A stretch of 61,598 nucleotides of DNA, taken from contig CAJYVK010000327.1 in the NCBI GenBank assembly GCA_913778455.1, positions 1 through 61,598 on the forward strand, read 5' to 3'. The notes under the pieces were generated by a model. That model made no database searches and was not told where the DNA came from. It was given only the letters and a program-made list of their open reading frames with translations. Shown here piece by piece: positions 24,476 through 33,163 of the stretch. The position numbers were made by a program, and so were the translations under genes. The number at the start of each line of letters is the position of its first letter. Within the stretch, counting starts at the first letter, position 1. The DNA is from an uncultured Hymenobacter sp. GTDB lineage: Bacteria; Bacteroidota; Bacteroidia; Cytophagales; Hymenobacteraceae.

Positions 24476-25813
24476 ATGGGACGCAAGCTATTAACCGAAC
24501 ACGTCAACGTCGAGGGCATCGAGACCTTCGCCGTGTACCGCAAGCACGGCGGCTACCGCGCCGTAGAGAAGGCGCTGAAAATGACGCCCGACGAAGTAGT
24601 GGAGGAAGTGAAGAAGTCGGGCCTGCGCGGACGCGGCGGCGCGGGCTTCCCTACCGGCATGAAGTGGAGCTTCCTGGCCAAGCCCGAGGGCGTGCCGCGC
24701 TACCTCGTGTGCAACGCCGACGAATCGGAGCCCGGCACGTTCAAGGACCGCTACCTGATGTCGAAGCTGCCGCACTTGCTCATTGAGGGCATGATTGCCA
24801 GCAGCTACGCCCTCGGGGCGCGTACCAGCTACATCTACATTCGCGGCGAGTTGTTGTACGTGCTGCGCATTCTGGAAAAAGCCATTGCCGAAGCTTACGC
24901 AGCGGGCTTCCTGGGTGAGAACATTCAAGGCTCGGGCTACTCGCTTGACCTGCACGTGCATCCGGGCGGGGGCGCGTACATCTGCGGTGAGGAAACGGCC
25001 CTGCTGGAATCGCTGGAAGGCAAGCGCGGCAATCCGCGTAACAAGCCGCCGTTCCCGGCCGTGCAGGGTCTCTACGCCCGCCCCACGGTAGTCAACAACG
25101 TGGAAAGCATCGCCACCGTCGTACCCATCCTCAACCTGGGCGGCGACGAATACGCTAAAATCGGCGTGGGCCGCAGCACGGGCACCAAGCTGTTCTCGGC
25201 CTGCGGCCACCTCAACAAGCCCGGCATTTACGAGTTGGAGTTGGGTGTACCGGTGGAGGAATTCATTTATTCTGACGAGTACTGCGGCGGCATCTGGAAG
25301 GGCCGCGAACTGAAGGCCGTAGTGGCTGGAGGCTCTTCGGTGCCGATTCTACCCAAAGAGTTGATTCTTAAAACTGCTGCTGGTGAAAACCGCCTGATGA
25401 CCTACGAATCGCTCAGCGACGGGGGCTTCGTAACGGGTACCATGCTGGGCTCGGGCGGCTTCATCGCGATGGACGAAACGACGTGCATCGTGAAGAACAC
25501 CTGGAACTTCTCACGCTTCTACCACCACGAAAGCTGCGGGCAGTGCTCGCCCTGCCGCGAGGGCACTGGCTGGCTCGAAAAGGTACTGCACCGCCTGGAG
25601 CACGGCCACGGCTCGATGCACGATATCGACTTGATTGTGAGCGTGGCCAAGCAGATTGAGGGCAATACCATCTGCCCGCTCGGCGAAGCCGCCGCCTGGC
25701 CGGTGGCCGCCGCCGTGCGTCACTTCCGCGACGAGTTTGAGTGGCACGTGACGCACCCGAAAGAGGCTACCCAGCCGGGCGCAGTGTACCGCGGCAACCT
25801 GGTACTGGCCTAG
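24476..25813 (+). CDS. nuoF: NADH-quinone oxidoreductase subunit F
   Basis: 445 residues; the NADH- and FMN-binding subunit with cluster N3. Visible motifs are GLRGRGGAGFPTGMKW (NADH site, about 48-63), NADESEPGTFKDRYLM, the FMN region GGGAYICGEETALLESLEGK, SLBB-like GHLNKPGIYELELG, and the cluster ligands ESCGQCSPCREGTGW with a fourth Cys in NTICPLGEAAAWPV. Length and order are normal. The start codon is one base after the stop of the coiled-coil ORF. Residues 1-15 are typical of Bacteroidota NuoF. Confidence 0.97.
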   Translation: MGRKLLTEHVNVEGIETFAVYRKHGGYRAVEKALKMTPDEVVEEVKKSGLRGRGGAGFPTGMKWSFLAKPEGVPRYLVCNADESEPGTFKDRYLMSKLPHLLIEGMIASSYALGARTSYIYIRGELLYVLRILEKAIAEAYAAGFLGENIQGSGYSLDLHVHPGGGAYICGEETALLESLEGKRGNPRNKPPFPAVQGLYARPTVVNNVESIATVVPILNLGGDEYAKIGVGRSTGTKLFSACGHLNKPGIYELELGVPVEEFIYSDEYCGGIWKGRELKAVVAGGSSVPILPKELILKTAAGENRLMTYESLSDGGFVTGTMLGSGGFIAMDETTCIVKNTWNFSRFYHHESCGQCSPCREGTGWLEKVLHRLEHGHGSMHDIDLIVSVAKQIEGNTICPLGEAAAWPVAAAVRHFRDEFEWHVTHPKEATQPGAVYRGNLVLA

Positions 25814-25818
25814 TGGCG

Positions 25819-25926
25819 GTGATGAGGTAAAAGGTAAGGAAGCAAAGAGGTTTAAGTTTATAGAATCAAGCAAGTGCGTGTGCCGGTATTGGCTGATGAA
25901 GCCTCATCACTCCATTACCTCATCAC
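25819..25926. repeat. Inverted repeat between nuoF and nuoG
   Basis: GTGATGAGGTAA (25819-25830) and TTACCTCATCAC (25915-25926) are perfect 12-bp inverted copies about 84 bases apart. Extra TGATGAAG and CATCACTTCATCAC repeats flank the right arm. The 128-base gap holds no ORF. Confidence 0.65.
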
Positions 25927-25941
25927 TTCATCACGAACATA

Positions 25942-26967
25942 ATGGCTAAAATAACCTTCGACGGAATTGAGGTAGAAGTGCCCGATGGCACGACCATCCT
26001 CAACGCGGCCCGCAAAATCGGGGGCAGCGTGGTGCCGCCCGCCATGTGCTACTATACGCCCCTGAAGGGCAGCGGCGGCAAGTGCCGCGCCTGCCTCGTG
26101 CGCGTGGCCGCTGGGTCGGCCAAAGACCCGCGCCCCATGCCCAAGCTCGTGGCTTCGTGCATCACGCCGGTGCAGGATGGCATGGTGGTCGAAAACACGA
26201 CCAACCAGCAGGTGCTCGACGTGCGCAAGGGCATCGTGGAAATGCTGCTCATCAACCACCCGCTCGACTGCCCGGTGTGTGACCAGGCTGGCGAGTGCGA
26301 CTTGCAAAACTTTGCCTTCGAGCACGGCGTGAGCACCACGCGCTACGAAGAGGAGCGCCGCACGTTCGAGAAAATCGACATCGGCCCCTACGTGCAGTTG
26401 CACATGACGCGCTGCATTCTGTGCTACCGTTGCGTGTACACGGCTAACCAGATTACCGACGGCCGCGTGCACGGCGTACTGGGTCGCGGCGACGCGGCGG
26501 AGATTGGCACCTACATCGAAAATTCCATCGAGAACGACTTCAGCGGCAACGTAATCGACGTGTGCCCGGTAGGCGCCCTCACCGACAAAACTTTCCGCTT
26601 TAAGTCGCGCGTGTGGTTTACCAAGCCGGTAAATGCCCACCGTGAATGCAGTCACGAGAAGTGCAACGGCCACGTAACCCTTTGGTATAAAGGCAAGGAT
26701 GTACTGCGCGTGACGGCCCGCAAGGACGAGTACGGCGAAGTGAAAGAGTGGATCTGCAACGAGTGCCGCTTCGAGAAAAAGGAGACGTCCGACTGGGTTA
26801 TCGAAGGCCCGGCGCACATCGACCGCTCGTCGGTTATCTCGGCCAACCATTACGAGCTGCCCGTTCTCAACGCCCAAGTGATCGCCGACCTGCCCGAAAG
26901 CACCGTGCGCGAGCTGGAGCAAAACCCGCCCCTCAAGCTGGGTGGCCCCAACGGCACTTCCTTTTAA
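25942..26967 (+). CDS. nuoG: NADH-quinone oxidoreductase subunit G, short form
   Basis: 341 residues of the iron-sulfur subunit. It has the ferredoxin-like [2Fe-2S] ligands (CYYTPLKGSGGKCRACLVRV, then ASCITPV), the His/Cys [4Fe-4S] site (HPLDCPVCDQAGECDLQNFA) and a second [4Fe-4S] site (RCILCYRCVYTANQ, with a later Cys in VCPVGALTDK). A further Cys cluster begins at RECSHEKCNGH and ICNECRF. The large molybdopterin-oxidoreductase-like C-terminal domain of E. coli NuoG (over 900 residues) is missing, and the protein ends soon after. The short form is usual in Bacteroidota, so this is probably not a truncation. Confidence 0.93.
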   Translation: MAKITFDGIEVEVPDGTTILNAARKIGGSVVPPAMCYYTPLKGSGGKCRACLVRVAAGSAKDPRPMPKLVASCITPVQDGMVVENTTNQQVLDVRKGIVEMLLINHPLDCPVCDQAGECDLQNFAFEHGVSTTRYEEERRTFEKIDIGPYVQLHMTRCILCYRCVYTANQITDGRVHGVLGRGDAAEIGTYIENSIENDFSGNVIDVCPVGALTDKTFRFKSRVWFTKPVNAHRECSHEKCNGHVTLWYKGKDVLRVTARKDEYGEVKEWICNECRFEKKETSDWVIEGPAHIDRSSVISANHYELPVLNAQVIADLPESTVRELEQNPPLKLGGPNGTSF

Positions 26968-26985
26968 GCTGATACTCTCTACCTC

Positions 26986-28101
26986 ATGACTCTCGAAACT
27001 TTAGGCTGGCAAGGCCTCGTGGTGCTGGTGGTATTCGGCATTTCGCTGCTGATTGCCACGTACTGCACCTACGCCGAGCGCGTAATTGCGGCCTTCCTGC
27101 AAGACCGCGTGGGCCCCGACCGCGCCGGCCCCTGGGGCCTAGCCCAACCGCTGGCCGACGCCGTGAAGCTCTTTACCAAGGAAGAATTCTTCCCCAGCGG
27201 TGCCAACAAGGCCCTGTTCATCTTCGGCCCCTGCCTGGCCATGATTACGGCACTCATGTCGTCGGCCGTTATTCCGTTCGGCAACATCCTCCAGTTTGGC
27301 AGTACTGCCATCCGCTTGCAGGGCATCGAAATCAACGTGGGCATGCTCTACGTATTCGGCATCGTGTCGCTGGGCGTGTACGGCATCATGATTGGCGGCT
27401 GGGCTTCCAACAACAAGTTCTCGCTGCTCGGCGCTATCCGCGCGGCTTCGCAAAACATCAGCTACGAGCTGGCAATGGGCTTGGCCCTGATTGCCGTGCT
27501 CATGATGTCGGGCTCACTGTCGTTGCGCGACATCACCCTGCAACAGTCGGTACCGGGCGAGTGGCACTTCTGGAATGTCGTGAAGCAGCCGCTGGGCTTC
27601 ATCATCTTCATCGTCTGCGCTTTCGCCGAAACCAACCGCACGCCTTTCGACTTGCCCGAGTGCGAAACGGAGCTGGTAGGCGGTTACCACACCGAGTACA
27701 GCTCGATGAAAATGGGTCTGTACCTCTTCGCTGAGTACGTCAACGTATTCGTGGCCTCGGCCGTGATGAGCGTGATTTACTTCGGGGGCTTCAACTTCCC
27801 CTTCCAATACGAGCTGAAAGCGTGGCTGATGTCGTCGCAGGGCTTATCGGATGTGGTCGCCCAGAACATCATTGCCATCCTGGGTGTGGTGACGATTTTC
27901 GCCAAGATTTTCTCGTTCATCTTCTTCTTTATGTGGGTGCGCTGGACGCTGCCGCGCTTCCGCTACGACCAGCTGATGCGCCTGGGCTGGACGATTCTCA
28001 TCCCGCTGGCCATCTTCAACATCCTGCTCACGGGCGGCCTCATCACCACCGGCATCATTCCCGAAATCAAGCAGTGGTGGATAAGCTCGCCGCTCGGCTA
28101 G
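26986..28101 (+). CDS. nuoH: NADH-quinone oxidoreductase subunit H
   Basis: 371 residues with about eight transmembrane helices; the subunit that joins the peripheral and membrane arms and lines the quinone channel. Conserved segments are AERVIAAFLQDRVGPDRAGP, GLAQPLADAVKLFTKEEFFP, ASQNISYELAMGLALI, FAETNRTPFDLPECETELVG and WVRWTLPRFRYDQLMRLGW. Compared with E. coli it has an extra loop of about 30 residues around 160-200. It starts 18 bases after nuoG and ends 27 bases before nuoI. Confidence 0.97.
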   Translation: MTLETLGWQGLVVLVVFGISLLIATYCTYAERVIAAFLQDRVGPDRAGPWGLAQPLADAVKLFTKEEFFPSGANKALFIFGPCLAMITALMSSAVIPFGNILQFGSTAIRLQGIEINVGMLYVFGIVSLGVYGIMIGGWASNNKFSLLGAIRAASQNISYELAMGLALIAVLMMSGSLSLRDITLQQSVPGEWHFWNVVKQPLGFIIFIVCAFAETNRTPFDLPECETELVGGYHTEYSSMKMGLYLFAEYVNVFVASAVMSVIYFGGFNFPFQYELKAWLMSSQGLSDVVAQNIIAILGVVTIFAKIFSFIFFFMWVRWTLPRFRYDQLMRLGWTILIPLAIFNILLTGGLITTGIIPEIKQWWISSPLG

Positions 28102-28128
28102 CCCCCGCTCCTACTCTCCCCGACTTAT

Positions 28129-28713
28129 ATGGAATCGCTAAGCAACCGCGCCAAGAAACTGGAAAAAAAGCCGATGACGCTCGCCGAGCGAGCCTATCTG
28201 CCGGCGATTTTTCAGGGCTTGTCCATTACCATGCAGCACTTTTTCCGGGCTGCGACCAAGAAGCAAGTTACCGTTCGCTACCCCGAGGAAACGCGGCCGT
28301 TCTCGCCCGTCTTCCGGGGCCTGCACGTGCTCAAGCGCGATGAGCAGGGCCGCGAGCGCTGCACCGCCTGCGGCCTGTGCGCCGTAGCCTGCCCCGCCGA
28401 AGCCATCACAATGGTGGCGGGCGAGCGCAAAAAAGGCGAGCAAAACCTCTACCGCGAGGAGAAATACGCGGTCAGCTACGAAATCAACATGCTGCGCTGC
28501 ATCTTCTGCGGCCTCTGCGAAGAGGCTTGCCCGAAGGCCGCCATCTACCTGCAAGCCGACAAGATGGCCCCGCCGCGCTACGAGCGCGACGAGTTCATTT
28601 ACGGCAAAGACCGCCTGGTTGAGCCCGTATCGCCCGACAACCGCTCGAAGCGCGGCATTCAGCTCACGCCCGAGCAGGCCGACAAGCTGCGCAGCCAGAT
28701 GCAATCGGCATAA
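28129..28713 (+). CDS. nuoI: NADH-quinone oxidoreductase subunit I
   Basis: 194 residues, carrying two [4Fe-4S] clusters (N6a and N6b) in a ferredoxin fold. The ligand motifs are CTACGLCAVACP (about 85-96) and CIFCGLCEEACP (about 124-135). The N-terminal amphipathic region (LPAIFQGLSITMQHFFRAAT) anchors it to the membrane arm. A C-terminal extension of about 40 charged residues is normal for the phylum. It is followed by a perfect 23-bp inverted repeat before nuoJ. Confidence 0.96.
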   Translation: MESLSNRAKKLEKKPMTLAERAYLPAIFQGLSITMQHFFRAATKKQVTVRYPEETRPFSPVFRGLHVLKRDEQGRERCTACGLCAVACPAEAITMVAGERKKGEQNLYREEKYAVSYEINMLRCIFCGLCEEACPKAAIYLQADKMAPPRYERDEFIYGKDRLVEPVSPDNRSKRGIQLTPEQADKLRSQMQSA

Positions 28714-28714
28714 T

Positions 28715-28795
28715 GTAGCGCGGACGTTGTAGTCCGCATTTGCACGGCAAACCTTTCTATCATCGTTCAAACGCGGACTACAACGTCCGCGCTAC
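28715..28795. repeat. Perfect 23-bp inverted repeat between nuoI and nuoJ
   Basis: Arms 28715-28737 (GTAGCGCGGACGTTGTAGTC, then CGC) and 28773-28795 are exact reverse complements with a 35-base loop. The right arm ends three bases before the nuoJ ATG, so a folded RNA could affect nuoJ translation. Confidence 0.88.
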
Positions 28796-28798
28796 TGT

Positions 28799-29305
28799 AT
28801 GTCTCTTTTTCTTTTCCTGTCGTTCGTAGCCCTGCTGAGTGCGCTGGGCGTGGTGCTGGCCAAAAATCCGGTGCACAGCGTGTTGTTTCTCATCCTCACC
28901 TTCTTCACGCTCTCGGCCCACTACCTCACGCTAAACGCGCAGTTTCTGGCGGTCGTTAACATCATCGTGTACGCGGGGGCCATCATGGTACTGTTCCTGT
29001 TCGTGATTATGTTCTTGAACCTGAACGAAGACACCGAGCCGCACAAGCCTGCCCTGGCGAAGATCGCGGCGGCCATCGCGGGTGGCTCGCTGCTGCTCAT
29101 CATGGTAGCGGCGTTGCGCGGCGTGCAGCCAGTGGGCTATAACGAGGCTACGTTCAACTCGCAGGTGGGCATGGTCGACCAATTGGGCCTCGTCCTGTTC
29201 AAGCAGTATTCGCTGCCGTTTGAGCTAGCTTCCATTCTGCTGCTGGCCGCGATGGTGGGCTCGGTGATGCTGGGTAAGCGCGAAACGGGCGAGCGGAATT
29301 TCTAG
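28799..29305 (+). CDS. nuoJ: NADH-quinone oxidoreductase subunit J
   Basis: 168 residues with five predicted transmembrane helices, a subunit of the proton-pumping arm. Conserved features are VLAKNPVHSVLFLILTFFTL, FLAVVNIIVYAGAIMVLFLF and the C-terminal ASILLLAAMVGSVMLGKRE. It is the last nuo gene in this cluster: a strong terminator follows after about 15 bases and the next gene is unrelated. nuoK, nuoL, nuoM and nuoN, normally directly downstream, are not in the window. Confidence 0.95.
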   Translation: MSLFLFLSFVALLSALGVVLAKNPVHSVLFLILTFFTLSAHYLTLNAQFLAVVNIIVYAGAIMVLFLFVIMFLNLNEDTEPHKPALAKIAAAIAGGSLLLIMVAALRGVQPVGYNEATFNSQVGMVDQLGLVLFKQYSLPFELASILLLAAMVGSVMLGKRETGERNF

Positions 29306-29320
29306 AAGTTTTCCTTTCAT

Positions 29321-29358
29321 AAAAAAGCGTCTTCTGCCTCGGCAGAGGACGCTTTTTT
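29321..29358 (+). terminator. Rho-independent terminator of the nuo operon
   Basis: An 18-base stem (29321-29338 with 29341-29358; 17 of 18 pairs) with a small loop and a terminal run of T (CGCTTTTTTTA). The complementary run of A makes it bidirectional in principle. It sits 15 bases after the nuoJ stop. Confidence 0.88.
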
Positions 29359-29400
29359 TATGGTGCTGGCCGTACTTTTCCGCCTCACAACGTTACCGCT

Positions 29401-30432
29401 ATGAAAGAACAACTTACCACCTCCGATACTGCCGACCTGGGGCAACTAGGCATTCCACACTTAAAGCAGTTTTGGGCGCAGACGCTGGCCAAGCGCAACG
29501 GCGCCTCCCCGCCTTTCAAGCAAAGTTGGAAAGCCGATAATCTGCTGCTGAATGGCCTGGGCCTACCCTTGCAAGAAGCTTTGCGCTACCTCATGCAGGC
29601 TGGGCCGTCGCTGGCCGAATTCGAGGAATGGATATTGGCTCGCAATGGCGGTAAGCTTACCGCGCTGCAATCGGGCCGGCTGCGGAGCGCCTTCACCGGC
29701 CAGCCTTACGACGCGGCGGTAGCGGCGCAGCTGCAAGCGCTCGACGCCAGCCCTGGCGTACTAAGCGCCGATGACCTGCGCCACTGGCACGAGCATGGCT
29801 ACGTTATTCTGCGCGGGGCCATCTCTAAAGAGCAGGCGCAGGCTACCGAGGCCGCCGTGTGGAAAGAACTGGGCATGAGCCCGCACGAGCCGGCTTCGTG
29901 GTACGAGAAGCCCATCGGCCAAGGCATAATGATGGATTTTTACCACCATCCCACCCTGCTGGCCAACCGGCGCTCACCCCGCATTCAGAAGGCGTTTGCC
30001 CAGCTCTGGGGCACTACCGACCTCTGGGCCACCACCGACCGCACCAGTTTCAACCCGCCCGAAACGGCCATCTACCAGCACCAGGGCACGCCGCTGCACT
30101 GGGATATGAGCCTGCACCCACCGTTTCACTTCGGCACCCAGGGCCTGATTTACCTCTGCGACACACCCGCCCACCAGGGTGCCTTCCGCTGCGTCCCGGG
30201 CTTTCACCGCCAGTTGGAATCGTGGCTGGCTGGCCTGCCCGCCGGCACCGACCCGCGCAGCATCGACCTGACCGGGCTAGCCCAACCCATTGCCGCCGAG
30301 GCCGGCGACATGGTTATCTGGCACCACTTCCTGCCCCACGGCAGTAGCGCCAACAGCGGTAGCTACCCGCGCATCGTGCAGTACCTTAATATGTACCCGA
30401 TGGATTTCAAGGAGAATGTGGAGTGGTTGTAA
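29401..30432 (+). CDS. Phytanoyl-CoA dioxygenase (PhyH) family protein
   Basis: 343 residues of a non-heme Fe(II)/2-oxoglutarate dioxygenase. The iron ligands can be seen as H-x-D in PLHWDMSLHPP (about residue 240) and the distal His in HHFLPHGSSANSG (about 313), with a downstream Arg (YPRIVQYLNMYP) that would bind 2-oxoglutarate. The N-terminal 110 residues form an additional helical region (GIPHLKQFWAQTLAK, WKADNLLLNGLGLPLQEALR). The substrate is unknown; a small-molecule hydroxylation is likely. It is a single gene downstream of the nuo terminator. Confidence 0.85.
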   Translation: MKEQLTTSDTADLGQLGIPHLKQFWAQTLAKRNGASPPFKQSWKADNLLLNGLGLPLQEALRYLMQAGPSLAEFEEWILARNGGKLTALQSGRLRSAFTGQPYDAAVAAQLQALDASPGVLSADDLRHWHEHGYVILRGAISKEQAQATEAAVWKELGMSPHEPASWYEKPIGQGIMMDFYHHPTLLANRRSPRIQKAFAQLWGTTDLWATTDRTSFNPPETAIYQHQGTPLHWDMSLHPPFHFGTQGLIYLCDTPAHQGAFRCVPGFHRQLESWLAGLPAGTDPRSIDLTGLAQPIAAEAGDMVIWHHFLPHGSSANSGSYPRIVQYLNMYPMDFKENVEWL

Positions 30433-30439
30433 ACTTGTT

Positions 30440-30901
30440 CTATTTACCGCCCCCCAAATTATCTAAGTCGTTTTGGTCACGCGGCCGACCCGCCGCCTTT
30501 TTTGCCTGTATCAAATGTTCATAGTGAATCAAGCGCACGGGCAGGCCATCGACTTGCACTTCGGTTGCCGCCACATATGCTTGGCTAAACTCTACCCCTT
30601 TTAAAGTAGTGATAATATCAATGGCGACTGGTGGACGACCAAAAGTAAAGACATCCATCGCCGGATTATGTAAAAAATTATGAGCTGTCATATCAAAAAC
30701 GGACATTCCGAAGTACTGAAATGCTTTTACAAGGCGTTCGTAGTTTTCCGCTGATTTTTCAACCCATAAATCTAAGTCACCAGTGGTACGGCTGTAACCG
30801 TGTAATATGACAGAGTACCCGCCCACTAGCACGTAGCGCACTTGCTGCTGCCACAAGGCCAGTAGGAAATCCTTAAAGTCTTGGTTGAATAAGTTGCCCA
30901 T
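30440..30901 (-). CDS. Nucleotidyltransferase family protein (AbiEii/MNT-like)
   Basis: 153 residues with the minimal nucleotidyltransferase signature YVLVGGYSVILHGYSRTTGD followed by LDLWV: GG near residue 27 and the D-x-D of the metal site. Later residues include VAIDIITTLKGVEFSQAY with a further acid, and a C-terminal IHYEHLIQAKKAAGRPRDQN, DLDNL. Such enzymes are used as toxins (AbiEii, MenT), antitoxins (MntA) or modification enzymes. The ATG (30899-30901) is one base beyond the stop of the small gene at 30903, so both are on one transcript. Flanking sequence is more AT-rich than most of the window, which hints at acquisition. Confidence 0.8.
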   Translation of the reverse strand: MGNLFNQDFKDFLLALWQQQVRYVLVGGYSVILHGYSRTTGDLDLWVEKSAENYERLVKAFQYFGMSVFDMTAHNFLHNPAMDVFTFGRPPVAIDIITTLKGVEFSQAYVAATEVQVDGLPVRLIHYEHLIQAKKAAGRPRDQNDLDNLGGGK

Positions 30902-30902
30902 T

Positions 30903-31106
30903 TCAGCGGGTGTGCTGGCGCGTGGCGAAAGCCGTACGGTCTAGTCGAGGCGGATTAGCTAGGTCGTAGTCGTACGCAACGCTATTAAGATAGGCCGCCG
31001 CCCGCAGGCGCTCAATTGGGGTAGTAGGCTGCTGACTAGCATGATAGCGGGCAGCTTGTTCGTGAGTACCTGCGTGGTGCGCGGTACGATCTAAACGGAA
31101 GGACAT
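30903..31106 (-). CDS. Small protein paired with the nucleotidyltransferase
   Basis: 67 residues, no signal peptide or membrane segment. The motif RLDRTA appears twice, near the N-terminus (MSFRLDRTAHHAGTHEQAAR) and near the C-terminus (NPPRLDRTAFATRQHTR), separated by a helical segment (IERLRAAAYLNSVAYDYDL). The next gene begins one base after its stop, so the two are translationally linked. I recall similar short proteins beside nucleotidyltransferases in other Bacteroidota, but no function is known to me. An antitoxin or substrate-presenting role is conjecture. Confidence 0.65.
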   Translation of the reverse strand: MSFRLDRTAHHAGTHEQAARYHASQQPTTPIERLRAAAYLNSVAYDYDLANPPRLDRTAFATRQHTR

Positions 31107-31140
31107 GAGCTAAAAGTACGGCTGATTAGTATTTGTATAA

Positions 31141-31180
31141 AGAAAAAGCGGCGATAGGTTTCCCAGTCGCCGCTTTTTCT
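31141..31180 (-). terminator. Terminator of aspS
   Basis: A perfect 14-bp stem (AGAAAAAGCGGCGA, 31141-31154, with 31167-31180) followed on the minus strand by a T-rich stretch (TTTTTCTTTATAC), 19 bases beyond the aspS stop. Confidence 0.88.
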
Positions 31181-31198
31181 TCCTTATAATCTCACTCT

Positions 31199-32962
31199 CT
31201 ACTTCGCTACTACCGCCGTCTTGATGCTCAGCTCCGTCAGCTGCTTATCCGAAATCGGCGAAGGCGAGTCTATCATCACATCGCGGCCCGAGTTATTTTT
31301 GGGGAAGGCGATGAAGTCACGGATGCTGTCGGCCCCGCCGAAGAGCGAGCACAGGCGGTCGAAGCCGAAGGCGATGCCGCCGTGGGGCGGGGCACCGTAT
31401 TCGAAGGCGTCGAGCAGGAAGCCGAACTGGGCCTGCGCCTCCTCGGGCGAGAAGCCGAGCAGCTCGAACATACGGGCCTGCACGGCGCGGTCGTGGATAC
31501 GGATGGAGCCGCCGCCCACTTCTACCCCATTGATAACCAAGTCGTAGGCATTAGCCCGGGCCTGGCCGATAGTTTCGGGATTGTCGAGCAGGTGCAGGTC
31601 TTCGGGCTTGGGCGAGGTGAAGGGGTGGTGCATGGCGAAGTAGCGGCCCTCCTCTTCGATGTACTCCAGCAGCGGGAAGTTGACGACCCACAGCGGGGCG
31701 AAGGTATCCTTGTCGCGCAGGCCGAGGCGCTGGCCCATTTCGAGGCGCAGCTCGCTCAGAGCCTTGCGGGTTTTGTCGGCTGGGCCAGCCAGGATGAGCA
31801 GCAGGTCGCCCTCGTTGGCATTGAAGGCAGCCTTCCACTTCTGCAATTCTTCCTGCGAGTAGAATTTATCAACTGAGGACTTCACCACGCCACCGGCTTC
31901 TACGCGGGCGTACACGAGGCCGGTGGCCCCGAGCTGCGGGCGCTTCACGAAGTTGGTGAGTTCGTCGAGCTGCTTGCGGGTGTAGGCGGCGCAGGTGGCG
32001 GCATTGATGCCCACTACCAATTCGGCGCTGTCGAACACCGGGAAGCCCTGGCCCTTCACTACGTCGTTGAGCTCCACAAACTTCATGGCGAAGCGCACGT
32101 CGGGCTTGTCGTTGCCGTACCAGCGCATGGCGTCGGCGTACTCCATGCGGGGCACGGTGGGGAAGTCCAGGTTTTTGATTTCCTTGAACAGGTAGCGCAC
32201 CAGGCCCTCGAAGGTATTGAGGATATCTTCCTGCTCCACGAAAGCCATTTCGCAGTCAATCTGCGTGAACTCGGGCTGGCGGTCGGCGCGCAGGTCTTCG
32301 TCGCGGAAGCACTTCACAATCTGGAAGTAACGGTCGAAGCCCGACACCATCAGCAGTTGCTTGAAGGTCTGGGGGCTCTGCGGCAGGGCGTAGAATTCGC
32401 CGGGGTTCATGCGCGAGGGCACCACGAAGTCGCGGGCACCTTCGGGCGTGCTCTTGATGAGCACGGGCGTTTCGACTTCGATGAAGTTCTGGCCGTCGAG
32501 GTAGCGGCGCACGGCCTGGGCCATCTTGTGCCGCAGCACCAGGTTCTGGCGCACGGGCGTGCGGCGCAGGTCGAGGTAGCGGTACTTCATGCGCAGGTCT
32601 TCGCCGCCGTCGGTGTCGTCTTCGATGAGGAAGGGCGGCAGCTTGGCGGGGTTCAGTACGTCCAGCTTCTCGACGCGCACCTCGATGTCGCCGGTCGGAA
32701 TGTGGGCATTTTTGGAGTAGCGCTCGGCTACTTTGCCGGTTACCGAGATTACAAACTCGCGGCCGAGGTCGCGGGCCTGCGCGCGCACTTCTTCACTTTC
32801 CACGCCTTCTTCGAGGGCCAGCTGGGTGATGCCGTAGCGGTCGCGCAGGTCGATCCAGAGGATGCCGCCTTTGTCGCGGGTGCGCTGCACCCAGCCGACG
32901 AGGGTGACGGTTTGGCCGACGTGTTCTTGGCGAAGCTCGCCGTTGGTGTGGGTTCTCAACAT
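31199..32962 (-). CDS. aspS: Aspartyl-tRNA synthetase
   Basis: 587 residues of a class II synthetase that charges tRNA-Asp in the cytosol. An OB-fold anticodon-binding domain occupies residues 1-110 ([29 protein letters not shown]). The catalytic core has motif 1 around [20 protein letters not shown], motif 2 [20 protein letters not shown], and motif 3 [17 protein letters not shown] bacterial GAD insertion domain lies between. Length is normal for bacterial AspRS. It is transcribed alone from the TAACTTTG promoter upstream and ends at a strong terminator. Confidence 0.97.
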   Translation of the reverse strand: MLRTHTNGELRQEHVGQTVTLVGWVQRTRDKGGILWIDLRDRYGITQLALEEGVESEEVRAQARDLGREFVISVTGKVAERYSKNAHIPTGDIEVRVEKLDVLNPAKLPPFLIEDDTDGGEDLRMKYRYLDLRRTPVRQNLVLRHKMAQAVRRYLDGQNFIEVETPVLIKSTPEGARDFVVPSRMNPGEFYALPQSPQTFKQLLMVSGFDRYFQIVKCFRDEDLRADRQPEFTQIDCEMAFVEQEDILNTFEGLVRYLFKEIKNLDFPTVPRMEYADAMRWYGNDKPDVRFAMKFVELNDVVKGQGFPVFDSAELVVGINAATCAAYTRKQLDELTNFVKRPQLGATGLVYARVEAGGVVKSSVDKFYSQEELQKWKAAFNANEGDLLLILAGPADKTRKALSELRLEMGQRLGLRDKDTFAPLWVVNFPLLEYIEEEGRYFAMHHPFTSPKPEDLHLLDNPETIGQARANAYDLVINGVEVGGGSIRIHDRAVQARMFELLGFSPEEAQAQFGFLLDAFEYGAPPHGGIAFGFDRLCSLFGGADSIRDFIAFPKNNSGRDVMIDSPSPISDKQLTELSIKTAVVAK

Positions 32963-32999
32963 GGACCGCAGATTTAACGGATTTAACGGATTTCGGGGA
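32963..32999. repeat. GATTTAAC repeat, copy in the aspS leader
   Basis: On the minus strand the 37 bases before the aspS start read ATCCCCGAAATCCGTTAAAT, then CCGTTAAATCTGCGGTCC. A near-identical sequence (34 of 37 by eye) occurs at 44563-44599, in the opposite orientation relative to its host gene ndk. The unit has internal tandem ATCCGTTAA repeats. Confidence 0.8.
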
Positions 33000-33057
33000 T
33001 ACGCCCGCTGGCGGCGGGCTGGCTGGCCCCTTTTTTACGGGGCGGGCCAAATTGGGG

Positions 33058-33088
33058 CAAAGTTAGTTCGGGATGGGAGGCCGCAACT
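33058..33088 (-). promoter_or_regulatory. Promoter of aspS
   Basis: On the minus strand TAACTTTG (33058-33065) is preceded by AGTTG (33084-33088) at a spacing of 18 bases, a good match to the Bacteroidota consensus. The leader is about 90 bases and includes a dispersed repeat. Confidence 0.75.
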
Positions 33089-33163
33089 GTGGGGTTTGGT
33101 ATGAAGTATGTAAAAGGGAGGAGGAGCTTCGTTGGTGTGAGGCTCCTTTTCTCTCCTGTTGAT

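Noticed and set aside
25942..26967. nuoG as a truncated pseudogene
   Set aside because: The iron-sulfur ligands of the N-terminal half are complete and NuoG proteins of about this length, without the molybdopterin-like domain, are usual in Bacteroidota.
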